Below are positions 1 to 8,815 of a stretch of DNA of 64,000 bases, piece after piece. The number at the start of each line of letters is the position of its first letter. Position 1 is the first letter of the stretch. The position numbers and the translations under genes are program-made. Location of the stretch: positions 186,001 through 250,000 of the forward strand of contig JADKFA010000001.1 of the NCBI GenBank assembly GCA_016717725.1. The letters run 5' to 3'. Origin of the DNA: Bacteroidota bacterium (GTDB taxonomy: Bacteria > Bacteroidota > Bacteroidia > AKYH767-A > OLB10). The notes below the pieces were generated by a model that was not told the DNA's origin, made no database searches, and saw only the letters and a list, made by a program, of their open reading frames with translations.

Positions 1-1443
1 GGAATTATAAATTGCTCGTACGGCAGGACGAATGATTAAATATTCAATCGGTTTAAAATCGATGCTCACATATCCTGCCACATCAGTCATTCGATGTTTA
101 GCACCATCAATTCTTTTTCCTTCCCCAATTTCATCATTCACATCCACTCCACTCAACAAACTCCATTTTGAATTCGGTCGGGAATACGAATGTGTTGCTC
201 TAAAAAATAGCGCATTAAACTTCGTGGTATCATCATCCAACAAATCAGGAGTAAGTGATTCCGTCAGATTCACCATATTCTTTCTGAACGTATTCTTTTC
301 ATACTTATACATGGAATACGCAGCAGAAATATTTAATGCGGATTCATTTATAAATTTCTTTTCGAATGATAAAGAATTATTGATTCGAGTAGTATAAAAA
401 TACTGATCGTTAGCGTAAGCATAATAAGGAGTTATGAGCACATCAGCCTTATCAATCATTTCTTCCTTAAACCAAGAAGAATGCAAAGAAAGCTTAGTTG
501 ATTTAATGGTTTGCGTGATTTTAATATCTCCCAAATACTGTTCACGCGGATTCCATAATTGTGATCGAGAATTTGCATTATCGGGATCAAATCCATCAAA
601 ATAATTTCGAGCCCCACTTAACGAAACGGAGGTGTTTTTAAAATTTGTACCCAAACTTAAATCTGAATTATACTGACCCGTACTTTCATAATATCCAGCA
701 GCGGAACCCGTCCATTTATCACTTTGGTTTTTCTTAGAAATCAAATTAATTACACCACCCAAGGCATCCGTACCATAAAGAACGGACATGGGACCTTTTA
801 CGATTTCTACTTTCTCGAGATTATTTAAATTGATTTGCCCTAAATCAATATTACCATTTTGGCGACCAATCATGGGAACACCATCCATTAAAATCTTAAT
901 ATGTTCGCCTCCTGTTCCCTGAATACTTAAGCTACTTCCTCCTACCGCGGGATCATAAGCTACGCGCATATTTAACTCTTGCGACAATAAATCCTTCACT
1001 GTTACGGCACCTCTCTTTTCAAAATCGGAAGTACTCAAAACCTGCACAGCAACTACGGCATCCTTTTGATAGACCGCTACATGATTACCTGTAATAACCA
1101 CTTCTCCCAGACTAACAGGCGTTTTAGTAAGTATTATTTCTTGCAGGCCTACCAATTCATAAATGGTATCCAAGCGAGTAGAATAACCTGGATAATTAAT
1201 ACTTCTTACCAAAGGCAAATCAAAGCCAAGCACCCAAGCCTCACCTTTATGATTTGTGTGAATCACAGAAGCTTGTGAATCATTTGGAATAGAAGAGAAT
1301 ATCACCAATGCACCATTCAAAATTTGGAAATCACTATTCCGTACCCGAACACTTTGGGCATTAGAATAATCCAAGTTTAGGATAATAAATGGAAGTATTA
1401 TAAATACTACTTTTTGGAAGAGTTTAAATGAATAACTTATCAT
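1..1443 (-). CDS. TonB-dependent outer-membrane receptor, C-terminus outside window
   Basis: The minus frame stays open from an ATG at 1441-1443 to the window edge, giving 481 codons with no stop. A signal peptide ending near SNAQS is followed by a short divergent N-domain and a TonB plug from about residue 130. Plug landmarks are LGEVVITGNH, LSQELNMRVAYDPAVGG, HIKILMDGVPMIG, VEIVKGPMSVLYG and ALGGVINLISKK. After that come alternating beta-strands of the barrel. Plug-barrel receptors import siderophores, vitamins, glycans or peptides across the outer membrane using TonB energy; the substrate cannot be read here. A complete receptor is usually 650-1000 residues, so a large part of the barrel is missing. 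A TAATTTTG promoter box lies 7 nt before the start. Confidence 0.93.
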   Translation of the reverse strand, partial: MISYSFKLFQKVVFIILPFIILNLDYSNAQSVRVRNSDFQILNGALVIFSSIPNDSQASVIHTNHKGEAWVLGFDLPLVRSINYPGYSTRLDTIYELVGLQEIILTKTPVSLGEVVITGNHVAVYQKDAVVAVQVLSTSDFEKRGAVTVKDLLSQELNMRVAYDPAVGGSSLSIQGTGGEHIKILMDGVPMIGRQNGNIDLGQINLNNLEKVEIVKGPMSVLYGTDALGGVINLISKKNQSDKWTGSAAGYYESTGQYNSDLSLGTNFKNTSVSLSGARNYFDGFDPDNANSRSQLWNPREQYLGDIKITQTIKSTKLSLHSSWFKEEMIDKADVLITPYYAYANDQYFYTTRINNSLSFEKKFINESALNISAAYSMYKYEKNTFRKNMVNLTESLTPDLLDDDTTKFNALFFRATHSYSRPNSKWSLLSGVDVNDEIGEGKRIDGAKHRMTDVAGYVSIDFKPIEYLIIRPAVRAIYNS

Positions 1444-1788
1444 GCGTCTGCAAAATTAGAGGAGAGAGCGCTCACAACTTGTGAAAATAAATTGATGCAT
1501 GTCATAAAAGATGCAATCTGACAATGCAATGACAAAGTGGTGACTTAGAAAAATACAATTAATAGTGACCAAAAAAATCCTATTTTTCGGTTGAACGGGA
1601 GCTTTAAAAGGTTGAAATGGATAAATTCTACTGTTCAACTCGAAAATGGAGGCTATTACAAAACTAATTCAGACATCATTGTTAATTAAGTTTTCCGAAC
1701 CCTTCAGGTTTCGATTAAAAAAAACTCAATTTTGTAGATTATGTGCTTTCAGTACAATATTCGCTAAACAAATTCGCTTAGATTAAAT
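1444..1788. other. Divergent intergenic region
   Basis: This 345-bp gap separates a minus-strand receptor from a plus-strand gene, so both promoters should lie in it. Only the receptor side has a clear TAnnTTTG box. The stretch has no convincing coding signal: a 60-codon minus frame at 1456-1638 has no recognisable features. No stable terminator hairpin was seen. Confidence 0.5.
1451..1458 (-). promoter_or_regulatory. -7 promoter box (TAATTTTG) for the TonB receptor
   Basis: Read on the minus strand this is an exact match to the Bacteroidota -7 consensus TAnnTTTG. It ends 7 nt before the ATG, so transcription should start at or within a few bases of the start codon. A -33 TTG is present upstream (CAAGTTG) but at shorter spacing than consensus. 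Confidence 0.5.
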
Positions 1789-2685
1789 ATGGAAAATACA
1801 ACTCGCCCATTCGCAGAAGACATTAAAAAAACACTTCAATCTTTAAATCTACAGGTAGAGAATTGGATGAATTCTCAGCAGCCCATTTCTTTACTAGAAA
1901 AAGACCTCATCAAAGAAAATATGCGGGCACTCTATCAATTAATAGATGAGTTAGCTGTCAATAAGAAATTAGAAATTGTTCATCCAGAAATTCAATTGGA
2001 GAAATCAGAAGTTCTTGTTGAATTGATCCCACAACCCACCGTTAAAATTTCGGAAGAGGTAACCCATACTATTCGCAATGCGGAGACGAGAACAGAAAGC
2101 ATATCTGCCGCTCAAAATGAAGTCACACCAGTAACAAATTCTTCCCTCTACTCTTCTTCAATAAAAGAGATGATAGAAAATGCTACCGTTATTAATTCGG
2201 TTGAAAAAACGGTTAATACAAGTGAGCTGAACGAAAGTATAGAAGAAAAAACTACAGCACCTATCATCATCCATCATGCCATTGAAGAAAAAACCATTGA
2301 AGCGCGCATTCAAGAGGTAAAAGCAGCCACTCGATACGAAGAAATTCGAACCATTGGCAGCACTTATGCTCCTGGAGAATCTGTAAGTGATAAGATTCAC
2401 AAAACACAAACTGAAAAAAGCGTTAGTGATAAAATTAAAACTCAACCTCTTGTTGATTTAAAATTAAGCATTGGCATTAACGAACGATTTGCATTCATCA
2501 ACGAATTATTTCAGGGTGATCAACAGCTTTATCATCAAAGCATAGATAAAATAAATTCAATGCATGTTTATGAAGAAGCTCAGCAAATGATTCATCATGA
2601 ACTGATGCAAAAATTAAATTGGAGCGAAAACAATTCTCGACTACAAGAATTTGACAAACTTGTTAAACGCCGCTTTAACTCCTAG
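1789..2685 (+). CDS. Conserved hypothetical acidic protein with Bacteroidota C-terminal helical domain
   Basis: This 298-residue protein has no signal peptide and is probably cytoplasmic. It falls into a helical N-terminus (about 1-75), a long low-complexity linker rich in Glu, Thr, Val and Ile (about 75-220) and a compact C-terminal helical module (about 225-298) with SIGINERFAFINELFQGD and LDKLVKRRF-type elements. From memory, this IGINERF..INELF...Y...I..IN end is a small conserved module of Bacteroidota proteins with no assigned role. The next gene begins 4 nt after its stop, so the two are probably co-transcribed. I cannot assign a function. Confidence 0.8.
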   Translation: MENTTRPFAEDIKKTLQSLNLQVENWMNSQQPISLLEKDLIKENMRALYQLIDELAVNKKLEIVHPEIQLEKSEVLVELIPQPTVKISEEVTHTIRNAETRTESISAAQNEVTPVTNSSLYSSSIKEMIENATVINSVEKTVNTSELNESIEEKTTAPIIIHHAIEEKTIEARIQEVKAATRYEEIRTIGSTYAPGESVSDKIHKTQTEKSVSDKIKTQPLVDLKLSIGINERFAFINELFQGDQQLYHQSIDKINSMHVYEEAQQMIHHELMQKLNWSENNSRLQEFDKLVKRRFNS

Positions 2686-2689
2686 TAAA

Positions 2690-3943
2690 TTGAAAAAGTC
2701 GCTGCTTATATTTTGTCTTACGTTACTTTTTACAGATGGAGTTCAATCGCAAGATAGTTTATACACGAGGTTTCTCATTAAAACGCTAACCAGTGATAAT
2801 TTTCATGGTAGAGGTTATGTGAAAAAGGGAGATCATGCAGCTGCACGATTTATAAAAGATGAATTCATCAAAAACGGAATTAACGTATTACCGTCCTTTG
2901 GATATTTTCAAAAATTCGATTTCCCTGTAAATACTTTCCCTTCCAACATGGAAGTAAAAATTAATGGGAACTCCCTTTTAGCGGGTGCCGACTTTATTGT
3001 AAAACCCGAAACCCCTTCCTGCAAAGGTAAATTTGATGTGCTCTTCATCAATAAAAAGAGAATATTGTTCACTGATGCTGAACTAAAAGACAAATGGATT
3101 TTACTTGACACAACACGAGGAGAAAACATCCTTTCGAAAGAAGATTATACAGAATGGTTACAAGCAGAACAGTTTATTAAAGGAATAATACAAGTCGTTC
3201 CAAAAAAGTTGACATGGAGTGTGAGTACAACGCAGAAAAAAATTCCTATACTGCTTCTCTTAAAATCTTCGTTCACAGATCAAATAAATACCATTGAAGT
3301 AAACATCAAAGCCAAATTCATTTCAAAATATACCACATCCAATGTTGTTGGATATATAGAAGGCAAAAGCAAGAAAGATTCCTTTCTAATCATGACGGCG
3401 CATTACGATCACTTAGGAAGAATGGGAAATAACATAATTTTTCCTGGGGCGAATGACAATGCTTCGGGCATTGCTATGTTATTACAATTAAGCAAACATT
3501 TCGCACAAAAAGAAAATCAATTAGAGTATTCATTAGTTTTTATTGCATTTGCTGGAGAAGAAGCGGGACTCATCGGTTCAAAATATTATACGGAGAATCC
3601 ATGGACAGAGCTCTCCAAAATAAAATTCCTGCTTAACATGGATTTAATGGGGACGGGTGATGAGGGGATGATGGTAGTTAATGCTACTGAATTCCCATCT
3701 GTGTTCCAAACCTTAGATAGCCTCAACAATCAATTCCAATACTTACCAAAAATTGGAAAGAGGGGTAAAGCTGCGAATAGTGATCATTATTGGTTTACAG
3801 AAAAAGGGGTTCCTTCATTTTTCTGCTATACCTTAGGTGGTATTACAGCATATCATGATATTTATGATATTGAAAAAACATTACCGCTCACTAAATTCGA
3901 ATCGACAAAGAAATTATTTATTTCTTTTTTGCAAAGTTTTTAA
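2690..3943 (+). CDS. Secreted M28-family zinc aminopeptidase
   Basis: The product is a 417-residue metallopeptidase that should release N-terminal residues from peptides in the periplasm or outside the cell. M28 landmarks are in order: TAHYDHLG (zinc His), GANDNASG (bridging Asp), FAFAGEE-type AFAGEEAGLIGS (catalytic and zinc Glu), LNMDLMG (zinc Asp) and the late His in TAYHDIYD. An inserted PA-like segment precedes the catalytic part. I chose the TTG at 2690 because it gives a clean signal peptide (KKSLLIFCLTLLF...VQSQ) 4 nt after the upstream stop. A longer TTG start at 2651 would overlap the upstream gene and place residues before the signal peptide. Confidence 0.92.
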   Translation: MKKSLLIFCLTLLFTDGVQSQDSLYTRFLIKTLTSDNFHGRGYVKKGDHAAARFIKDEFIKNGINVLPSFGYFQKFDFPVNTFPSNMEVKINGNSLLAGADFIVKPETPSCKGKFDVLFINKKRILFTDAELKDKWILLDTTRGENILSKEDYTEWLQAEQFIKGIIQVVPKKLTWSVSTTQKKIPILLLLKSSFTDQINTIEVNIKAKFISKYTTSNVVGYIEGKSKKDSFLIMTAHYDHLGRMGNNIIFPGANDNASGIAMLLQLSKHFAQKENQLEYSLVFIAFAGEEAGLIGSKYYTENPWTELSKIKFLLNMDLMGTGDEGMMVVNATEFPSVFQTLDSLNNQFQYLPKIGKRGKAANSDHYWFTEKGVPSFFCYTLGGITAYHDIYDIEKTLPLTKFESTKKLFISFLQSF

Positions 3944-4009
3944 TGGTGGGCTTCGTTGCGATTAAATTTCTCGACAAAGTGTTATTCCGATAGCAATCGA
4001 GACACTCGG

Positions 4010-4330
4010 CTGCGCTACGATAAAATTTCTCGCAGAGGCGTTAAGACGCTAAGGCTGCGCTACGCCAATTTTTCACGCAAAGGCGCTAAGACGCTAAGGC
4101 TGCGCTACGCCAATTTTTCACGCAAAGGCGCTAAGACGCTAAGGCTGCGCTACGATAAAATTTCTCGCAGAGGCGTTAAGACGCTAAGGCTGCGCTACGA
4201 TAAAATTTCTCGCAACCTTTGACAAGCTCAGATTAAAAGGGCACTAAGGCTACGCTACGCCAATTTTTCACGCAAAGGCGTTAAGACGCTAAGGCTGCGC
4301 TACGATAAAATTTCTCGCAACCGTCGACAA
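4010..4330. repeat. 45-bp tandem repeat array, about seven copies, in intergenic DNA
   Basis: The core CTGCGCTACG recurs at 4010, 4055, 4100, 4145 and 4190, exactly 45 bp apart. After a 60-bp step two more copies start at 4250 (variant CTACGCTACG) and 4295. Each unit holds an AATTTTTC/AAATTTCT stretch, CGCA[AG]AGGCG and TAAGACGCTAAGG. Because 45 is a multiple of three, an 88-codon frame stays open through it with a 15-residue period, but it lacks protein-like features. Degenerate pieces (GACAAGCTC, CGCAAAGGCGCAGAG) continue to about 4580. It looks like a dispersed extragenic repeat. Confidence 0.85.
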
Positions 4331-4394
4331 GCTCTGGCTAAAAGATTTCTATAGTTAAGGCCAAATTTTATTAAATAAAAATAATTATTTAATT

Positions 4395-4413
4395 CCCTCT
4401 CCACTGGAGAGGG
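4395..4413. repeat. Perfect short palindrome in intergenic repeat region
   Basis: CCCTCTCC, a 3-nt loop (ACT) and GGAGAGGG form a perfect 8-bp stem, followed by a partly matching CTAGGGAGAGGC. There is no T-tract, so it is unlikely to be an intrinsic terminator. It resembles dispersed palindromic intergenic elements and sits among the other repeats of 3.9-4.6 kb. Confidence 0.6.
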
Positions 4414-4595
4414 CTAGGGAGAGGCTTGAACAATAGGCTTACAATAATTTAATCGTATTCGAATAATCTTTTCGCTTCGACAGGTTTCTCTTCGCCAAAT
4501 TTTCTCGCAAAGGCGCAGAGCCGCTAAGATTACCATTGATAAAGTCTCGCAAACTTGATAACAATTGAGACGCAAAGGCTGCTCTGCAAAGAATT

Positions 4596-5300
4596 TTATT
4601 CAGTTTCTGTAATGCTTAACTGATAACTTTCATCGTCAAACCAAACGGTAACATTGTAATTTCCTGAAGGCAATCCTGCTTCCTTGGCTGAAAATGGTAC
4701 GGCATAGCGTCCTTCTTTTTGTAATCCTTGTTGAAAACGTTTAACAACTTCACCAATTTCATTTGAAATTTCAAGTGTTACAAGAGATGGATTAGAAAGC
4801 ATGTATTGAATGGTGGTTCGATCCTTATAAGGATTTGGGGAGGCTTCTGCAATAACAATACTATTCGAATTTACTTTTGCAGATATAATGGTTGAATGCA
4901 CTACTAATCCATCATTCGTTGAATATTGCAGGCGATAAAAATATTTTATTTTATCCTTTACATTTTTATCTTCGAAACAAAAAGTATTTGTTGCTCCACA
5001 AAACTTATTTCGATCAATGGTTGCGATGGTAACAAAATCGACCGACTTTGCCGCTCGTTGTAATTCAAAATTACGAACAGAGGCTGAAAAATTTCCCGAC
5101 CATTTACATTCAATACTAGCCACGTAGCTTTTTGCTTGAAAAGACAATAATTCGTTTTCAGGTTCTGGATCAGAAACAATTGAAAAAACATTTCCAATAA
5201 CAGTTGATTGTGCTGGTGCCAATGAAACGCCTAAGGTTAAGAAGAAGCTTACGCTTACTAATTTAATGTTGCAGATTCTTTTTTGTAAGAAATTTATCAT
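4596..5300 (-). CDS. Secreted protein with T9SS type A C-terminal sorting domain
   Basis: The product is about 234 residues. A signal peptide (LVSVSFFLTLGVSLAPAQ) is followed by a fibronectin-like beta region (residues about 50-150, FELQRAAKS..FVTIATIDR..YFYRLQY). The last 80 residues form a T9SS sorting domain starting ASPNPYKDRTTIQY and ending with PSGNYNVTVWF. That domain directs export through the type IX machinery. I chose the ATG at 5298-5300 because it starts right at the signal peptide; an ATG at 5312 is also possible. Earlier starts overlap the upstream gene, which ends at 5368. No enzyme domain is visible. Confidence 0.8.
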   Translation of the reverse strand: MINFLQKRICNIKLVSVSFFLTLGVSLAPAQSTVIGNVFSIVSDPEPENELLSFQAKSYVASIECKWSGNFSASVRNFELQRAAKSVDFVTIATIDRNKFCGATNTFCFEDKNVKDKIKYFYRLQYSTNDGLVVHSTIISAKVNSNSIVIAEASPNPYKDRTTIQYMLSNPSLVTLEISNEIGEVVKRFQQGLQKEGRYAVPFSAKEAGLPSGNYNVTVWFDDESYQLSITETE

Positions 5301-5367
5301 TTTATTCCTCATTTTGCCTTTCTTACGAAGGGGATGAATAAAACGTTTCAAAATAGCATCAACCGGC

Positions 5368-6174
5368 CTATTTATCGTTGATATACAACACTTTAAGATG
5401 CTCAGAAAGCCCATTCATCTCTACGCTTACCGTATACAAACCTAGGGAACCCTCTTTAAAAAGCGTTGTAATGTTTATCTCATATTTGCCCCTTTTTAGC
5501 ATTCCCAATTCCTCATGGGCAACCCTTTCACCTAAAACATTTACGATAGAAATTTTTACTGACGAAGTATTTTCTAAATCAAAAATAAGTTTAGAATCCG
5601 CAGTGATTGGATTTGGATAAAATTGAACATGCGATGTGTTAGAATGATTTAAACGAGCATGAACTACTTCTGAATAAGAAGAAACGCCATTGAAATCAAC
5701 TTGCCGAATTTTGTAAAAATAATCTTCGTTTGCAACCACATTCACATCATCAAAAGAATAATAGTTAACCTGATTACTATTTCCTGCACCACTTAGCCAG
5801 GTAATGGATTCAAATAGTTTGGTGGATGCATCTAGCTTTTCGACTTCAAAACCATTATTATTTTCTTCGGAAGCGGTAGCCCAATTAATTCGAATTCGAT
5901 CCTTCAACGGAATTGCATTCACTGAAAGCCACTGTACGGGAAGGGCGCTCGGACCTTGTGCGGTACCAAATTCATACAAGCCATTCATAGCATTTCTTCG
6001 AACTGCCGTTACAGGAGATAATACACAAGTTCCATTAGCTAACGTCCACGGACCTCCGCTATTTGCCATGATGGTCCAAGCATTCGCTGCATTCGTATAT
6101 CCTGTATTATAAAGGGTGAGGTCGAAATTTCCTGATGTTGGGCTATTGGAAGCAGTAAAAATCCCATCTACCAT
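5368..6174 (-). CDS. C-terminal fragment: fibronectin-like region plus T9SS sorting domain
   Basis: This is the last piece (268 residues) of the broken gene 5368-9667. Residues about 85-190 form the usual LPVQWLSVNAIP..RIRINWATASEENNNGFEVEK module that precedes many T9SS domains. It ends with a type A sorting domain (VQFYPNPITADSKLIF ... GLYTVSVEMNG). Its apparent ATG is not a real start: the frame before it (6175-6463, reading YEVTVNNRNPGATSTG) joins it if one T is removed from a T5 run near 6165. Confidence 0.75.
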   Translation of the reverse strand: MVDGIFTASNSPTSGNFDLTLYNTGYTNAANAWTIMANSGGPWTLANGTCVLSPVTAVRRNAMNGLYEFGTAQGPSALPVQWLSVNAIPLKDRIRINWATASEENNNGFEVEKLDASTKLFESITWLSGAGNSNQVNYYSFDDVNVVANEDYFYKIRQVDFNGVSSYSEVVHARLNHSNTSHVQFYPNPITADSKLIFDLENTSSVKISIVNVLGERVAHEELGMLKRGKYEINITTLFKEGSLGLYTVSVEMNGLSEHLKVLYINDK

Positions 6175-6450
6175 TATTCAAGGCATTTGATGAATAAGTA
6201 AATCCGCAATCGACAACACCTAACGGAGTCGGTAAAACTGCATAAGTCACAAAGTTTACTCTTAAATTATCAATTACAGTAGGATTTCCTGCATATGCAA
6301 AATTTATATTAGCTCTTTGATATCCTTTAGAAGCTTCGCCAACAGGAAAATCATAAGACCCATTTACATTTAAATAACGACGTAAATAGCCTTGAACAAA
6401 ACTGCTCGCATTGCCTGTACTTGTAGCGCCAGGGTTACGATTATTTACAG

Positions 6451-8001
6451 TTACTTCATAAGGGTTCCAACATTGTTATAAACCTGAGCAGCTGTACCGT
6501 TTAACTCAAGCGTATTGCCTCCAGGAGTGTAGGTGCCTAGATTCGTAAAATTCCCAGCCACTTTATGATAACGACCGCTTGCGTTAAACGTAGAAGTAGC
6601 ATTACTTACTGTAAAATTTCCTTTTGCATCTAACGCTTGCAAAGCAGTAACGACACCTCCAGTTTTAGTGACGACGAAATTTCCGAATGCATTCGAGCCG
6701 GTTAGGTTTCCGTTAATATTTTGATTTACGGCTGCATTTCCAAAGTAGACAGTAGAAGTAGTGGCGGCGGATAACACTCCCAAGTTAGAAAAATGTTCAC
6801 ATACACTTAACGTTTGCCCAGCAGGAATCGTAAGTGTTGCACCGGGATTGATCACAATCGATTTACAAGTAGCGATACCTGTAATTGTAGGTTGCAATAC
6901 AATTCCGCCATTAATTGTTGCATCACGTACACAAGTTGGAATAGGACATCCACCCCAATTTTCTTTTTTGTACCAATCGGTATCTACCCCACCCGACCAT
7001 ACAGAAGCATTTCCAGAAGAACCATAAAGGATGGGTGAAGTATTAGAAAAAACAATATCAAATCCAGAAGTACTATTCGAAAAATTACTTACAACCAATG
7101 CATACCTTTCTCCATTCACTACAGTCAATCGTGTATTGAAAGCGGCACCAAATCCGGGATATTGGGGAGGTGCTGTATTATTTACATTACTATATAAACC
7201 GGTAACTCCATAAATGCTATAGTTACAAGCCACCGGGGCAGCACCTGTGGAAATTTGAGCACAGGTAACAGAACCAGTTCCTTGAATTTTCCATAAAGCG
7301 AAATCGTAGTCAGTACCAGCGGTACTAGGGGCTCCTGGCCAATCTTTCGGTACAATTGAAAATTCCAAAAAGCCATTCGCATTAATTGGAATATCAAACC
7401 ACACCGAACCCCTCTCACCACTCAGCAAACAATTTCCTCCACCTCCGGGAAAATCACAAATATTACCAAATGACTGAAAGCCCGGATCTCCAAAACTCAT
7501 GGTAGTATCGCAAACAGCCAAATAATTTCCGCAATCCTGTCCGTTCGACAAAGGAGGAATGACGGCAGTTCCATCAATTGCTAATACAGAAAAAGAGCCT
7601 GTCAGGTTCGCGTTCCCGTCCACCATAATATAATAAGTTACACCAGAGGTAAGTCCAGTGACGAGCATTTCGGAACTGTAGTTGATAGTAAATCCGCAGG
7701 AAGTCGCATTATCATTACATCCATATTGAGACATTGCGGTACCACAAGCACCAGCATAAAGTATAGACTGAGGATTCGTTAAAGAACCCGGGATAACTCT
7801 GATTCGAAGTTGTCCTGAAGCGGGTGCTTGCACCGAAAACCAAACTGAATTCATAACATTGGGTGTAGTCCAGCACGTTGGTAAAGGCGGTTCTCCAAGA
7901 CCTCCAGAACAATTATTAGCGGATGACAATGGAATTCCCAGAATCAAAGGGAGTTGCATTACATGGCAAATCATTGGGTGCACCCGTCCCAAAACTAGCA
8001 A
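6451..8001 (-). CDS. Middle fragment: adhesin-like beta-rich region
   Basis: This is the longest open piece (516 residues) of the broken gene 5368-9667. It holds a PPC-like module (VWFSVQAPASGQLRIRVIP ... YYIMVDGNANLTG), a second jelly-roll-like segment (GSVWFDIPINANGFLEF ... RYALVVSNFSN) and a beta-solenoid end (WSGGVDTDWYKKENWGG ... LTIPAGQTLSVCEHF) of a type common in Bacteroidota surface proteins. It has no signal peptide and no sorting domain, so it cannot act alone. It joins its upstream neighbour if one T is removed near 7940. Confidence 0.65.
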   Translation of the reverse strand: MLVLGRVHPMICHVMQLPLILGIPLSSANNCSGGLGEPPLPTCWTTPNVMNSVWFSVQAPASGQLRIRVIPGSLTNPQSILYAGACGTAMSQYGCNDNATSCGFTINYSSEMLVTGLTSGVTYYIMVDGNANLTGSFSVLAIDGTAVIPPLSNGQDCGNYLAVCDTTMSFGDPGFQSFGNICDFPGGGGNCLLSGERGSVWFDIPINANGFLEFSIVPKDWPGAPSTAGTDYDFALWKIQGTGSVTCAQISTGAAPVACNYSIYGVTGLYSNVNNTAPPQYPGFGAAFNTRLTVVNGERYALVVSNFSNSTSGFDIVFSNTSPILYGSSGNASVWSGGVDTDWYKKENWGGCPIPTCVRDATINGGIVLQPTITGIATCKSIVINPGATLTIPAGQTLSVCEHFSNLGVLSAATTSTVYFGNAAVNQNINGNLTGSNAFGNFVVTKTGGVVTALQALDAKGNFTVSNATSTFNASGRYHKVAGNFTNLGTYTPGGNTLELNGTAAQVYNNVGTLMK

Positions 8002-8815
8002 TCGATAAATTATAAGAAACAGTTGTTGGTGGAGCCCAACTATCTACTACAAATAATAAGTTCCCGCTGAAGGCAATCACAAAACTACTGGAGAAGGTTC
8101 CACTGTTGGCACCTCCATTACTTCCAATGCATGTTGTTCCAAATACACCTGGACACCCGCTATAAACCTGATAGCCGATTGAATTACTACTTGCTCCTGA
8201 TAATGTAATTGAAATACATTCCGACTGGGTAGCTTTATAGACATAAACTTTATCTTCTCCAGATTCATAATAGCTACCACAAGACCCCAACATAATATTT
8301 GAATAATCATTTCCCGTGCAAGAAGTAGTTTCATTCACTGCAGAAAAAGGCAAAGAAGGAATTGGAACTGCATTTGAACAAATAGACTCCGCTAGTAAAG
8401 TAGCAGGTGCGGTAATTGAAATGTTAAAGGGATTACAAGTGGGAGTTGCCCATGAATCAATAATTAAATAATAAGTTTGACCAGCCACTACATTTGCACA
8501 CATGGTTTTATTTCCTGAAGAGCTTTGTTCAAAAGCAACACAAGAACCTCCAATACCTGAACAAGTGGTAGAAAGTGGACATCCATTATACAGCATTAAT
8601 CCCGTATAAGAACCTGTTGAAGTTAAGTTCACCGAAATATTTCCTGACGTGGAGGGAGTAAAAACAAACACTTCATCCTCTCCAGTGAAATAATTTGAGC
8701 TTCCACAAGAAATCGTATTCGAAGGTGTTAAATCATTAATTTTTCCACACGTAGTTCTGCCACCGAAGAATACGGCAATGAAGCGATGGTTACGGCGCCT
8801 GTACCTAAAGGACAT
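7916..8815 (-). CDS. N-terminal-half fragment: repeated PPC-like modules
   Basis: This 299-residue piece of the broken gene 5368-9667 holds two copies of a roughly 110-residue module: GEDEVFVFTPSTSGNISVNL ... YYLIIDSW and GEDKVYVYKATQSECISITL ... LLFVVDSW. A third copy lies in the short upstream pieces (8861-9163 with GEDRIWIFTPAITGTVSINL, and 8728-8919). Pre-peptidase C-terminal-like domains are common accessory domains of secreted proteins. The first dozen residues (frame-shifted reading of SLPYSS) are artefactual; adding one G near 8775 connects it to the preceding piece. Confidence 0.65.
   Translation of the reverse strand: MSFRYRRRNHRFIAVFFGGRTTCGKINDLTPSNTISCGSSNYFTGEDEVFVFTPSTSGNISVNLTSTGSYTGLMLYNGCPLSTTCSGIGGSCVAFEQSSSGNKTMCANVVAGQTYYLIIDSWATPTCNPFNISITAPATLLAESICSNAVPIPSLPFSAVNETTSCTGNDYSNIMLGSCGSYYESGEDKVYVYKATQSECISITLSGASSNSIGYQVYSGCPGVFGTTCIGSNGGANSGTFSSSFVIAFSGNLLFVVDSWAPPTTVSYNLSIASFGTGAPNDLPCNATPFDSGNSIVIR

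Noticed and set aside
1456..1638. 60-codon minus-strand frame in the first intergenic region
   Set aside because: Cys/Phe-rich random-looking text without homology to anything I recognise, overlapping the expected promoter region.
3956..4222. 88-codon plus-strand frame with 15-residue repeats (TLRLRYDKISRRGVK type)
   Set aside because: It exists only because a 45-bp DNA repeat is a multiple of three. It is very basic, has no start context, and the same DNA repeats continue out of frame beyond it.
4010..4330. Possible CRISPR array
   Set aside because: The 45-bp units are contiguous, with no unique spacers and no cas genes nearby. The heptamer array at 50815 fails for the same reason.
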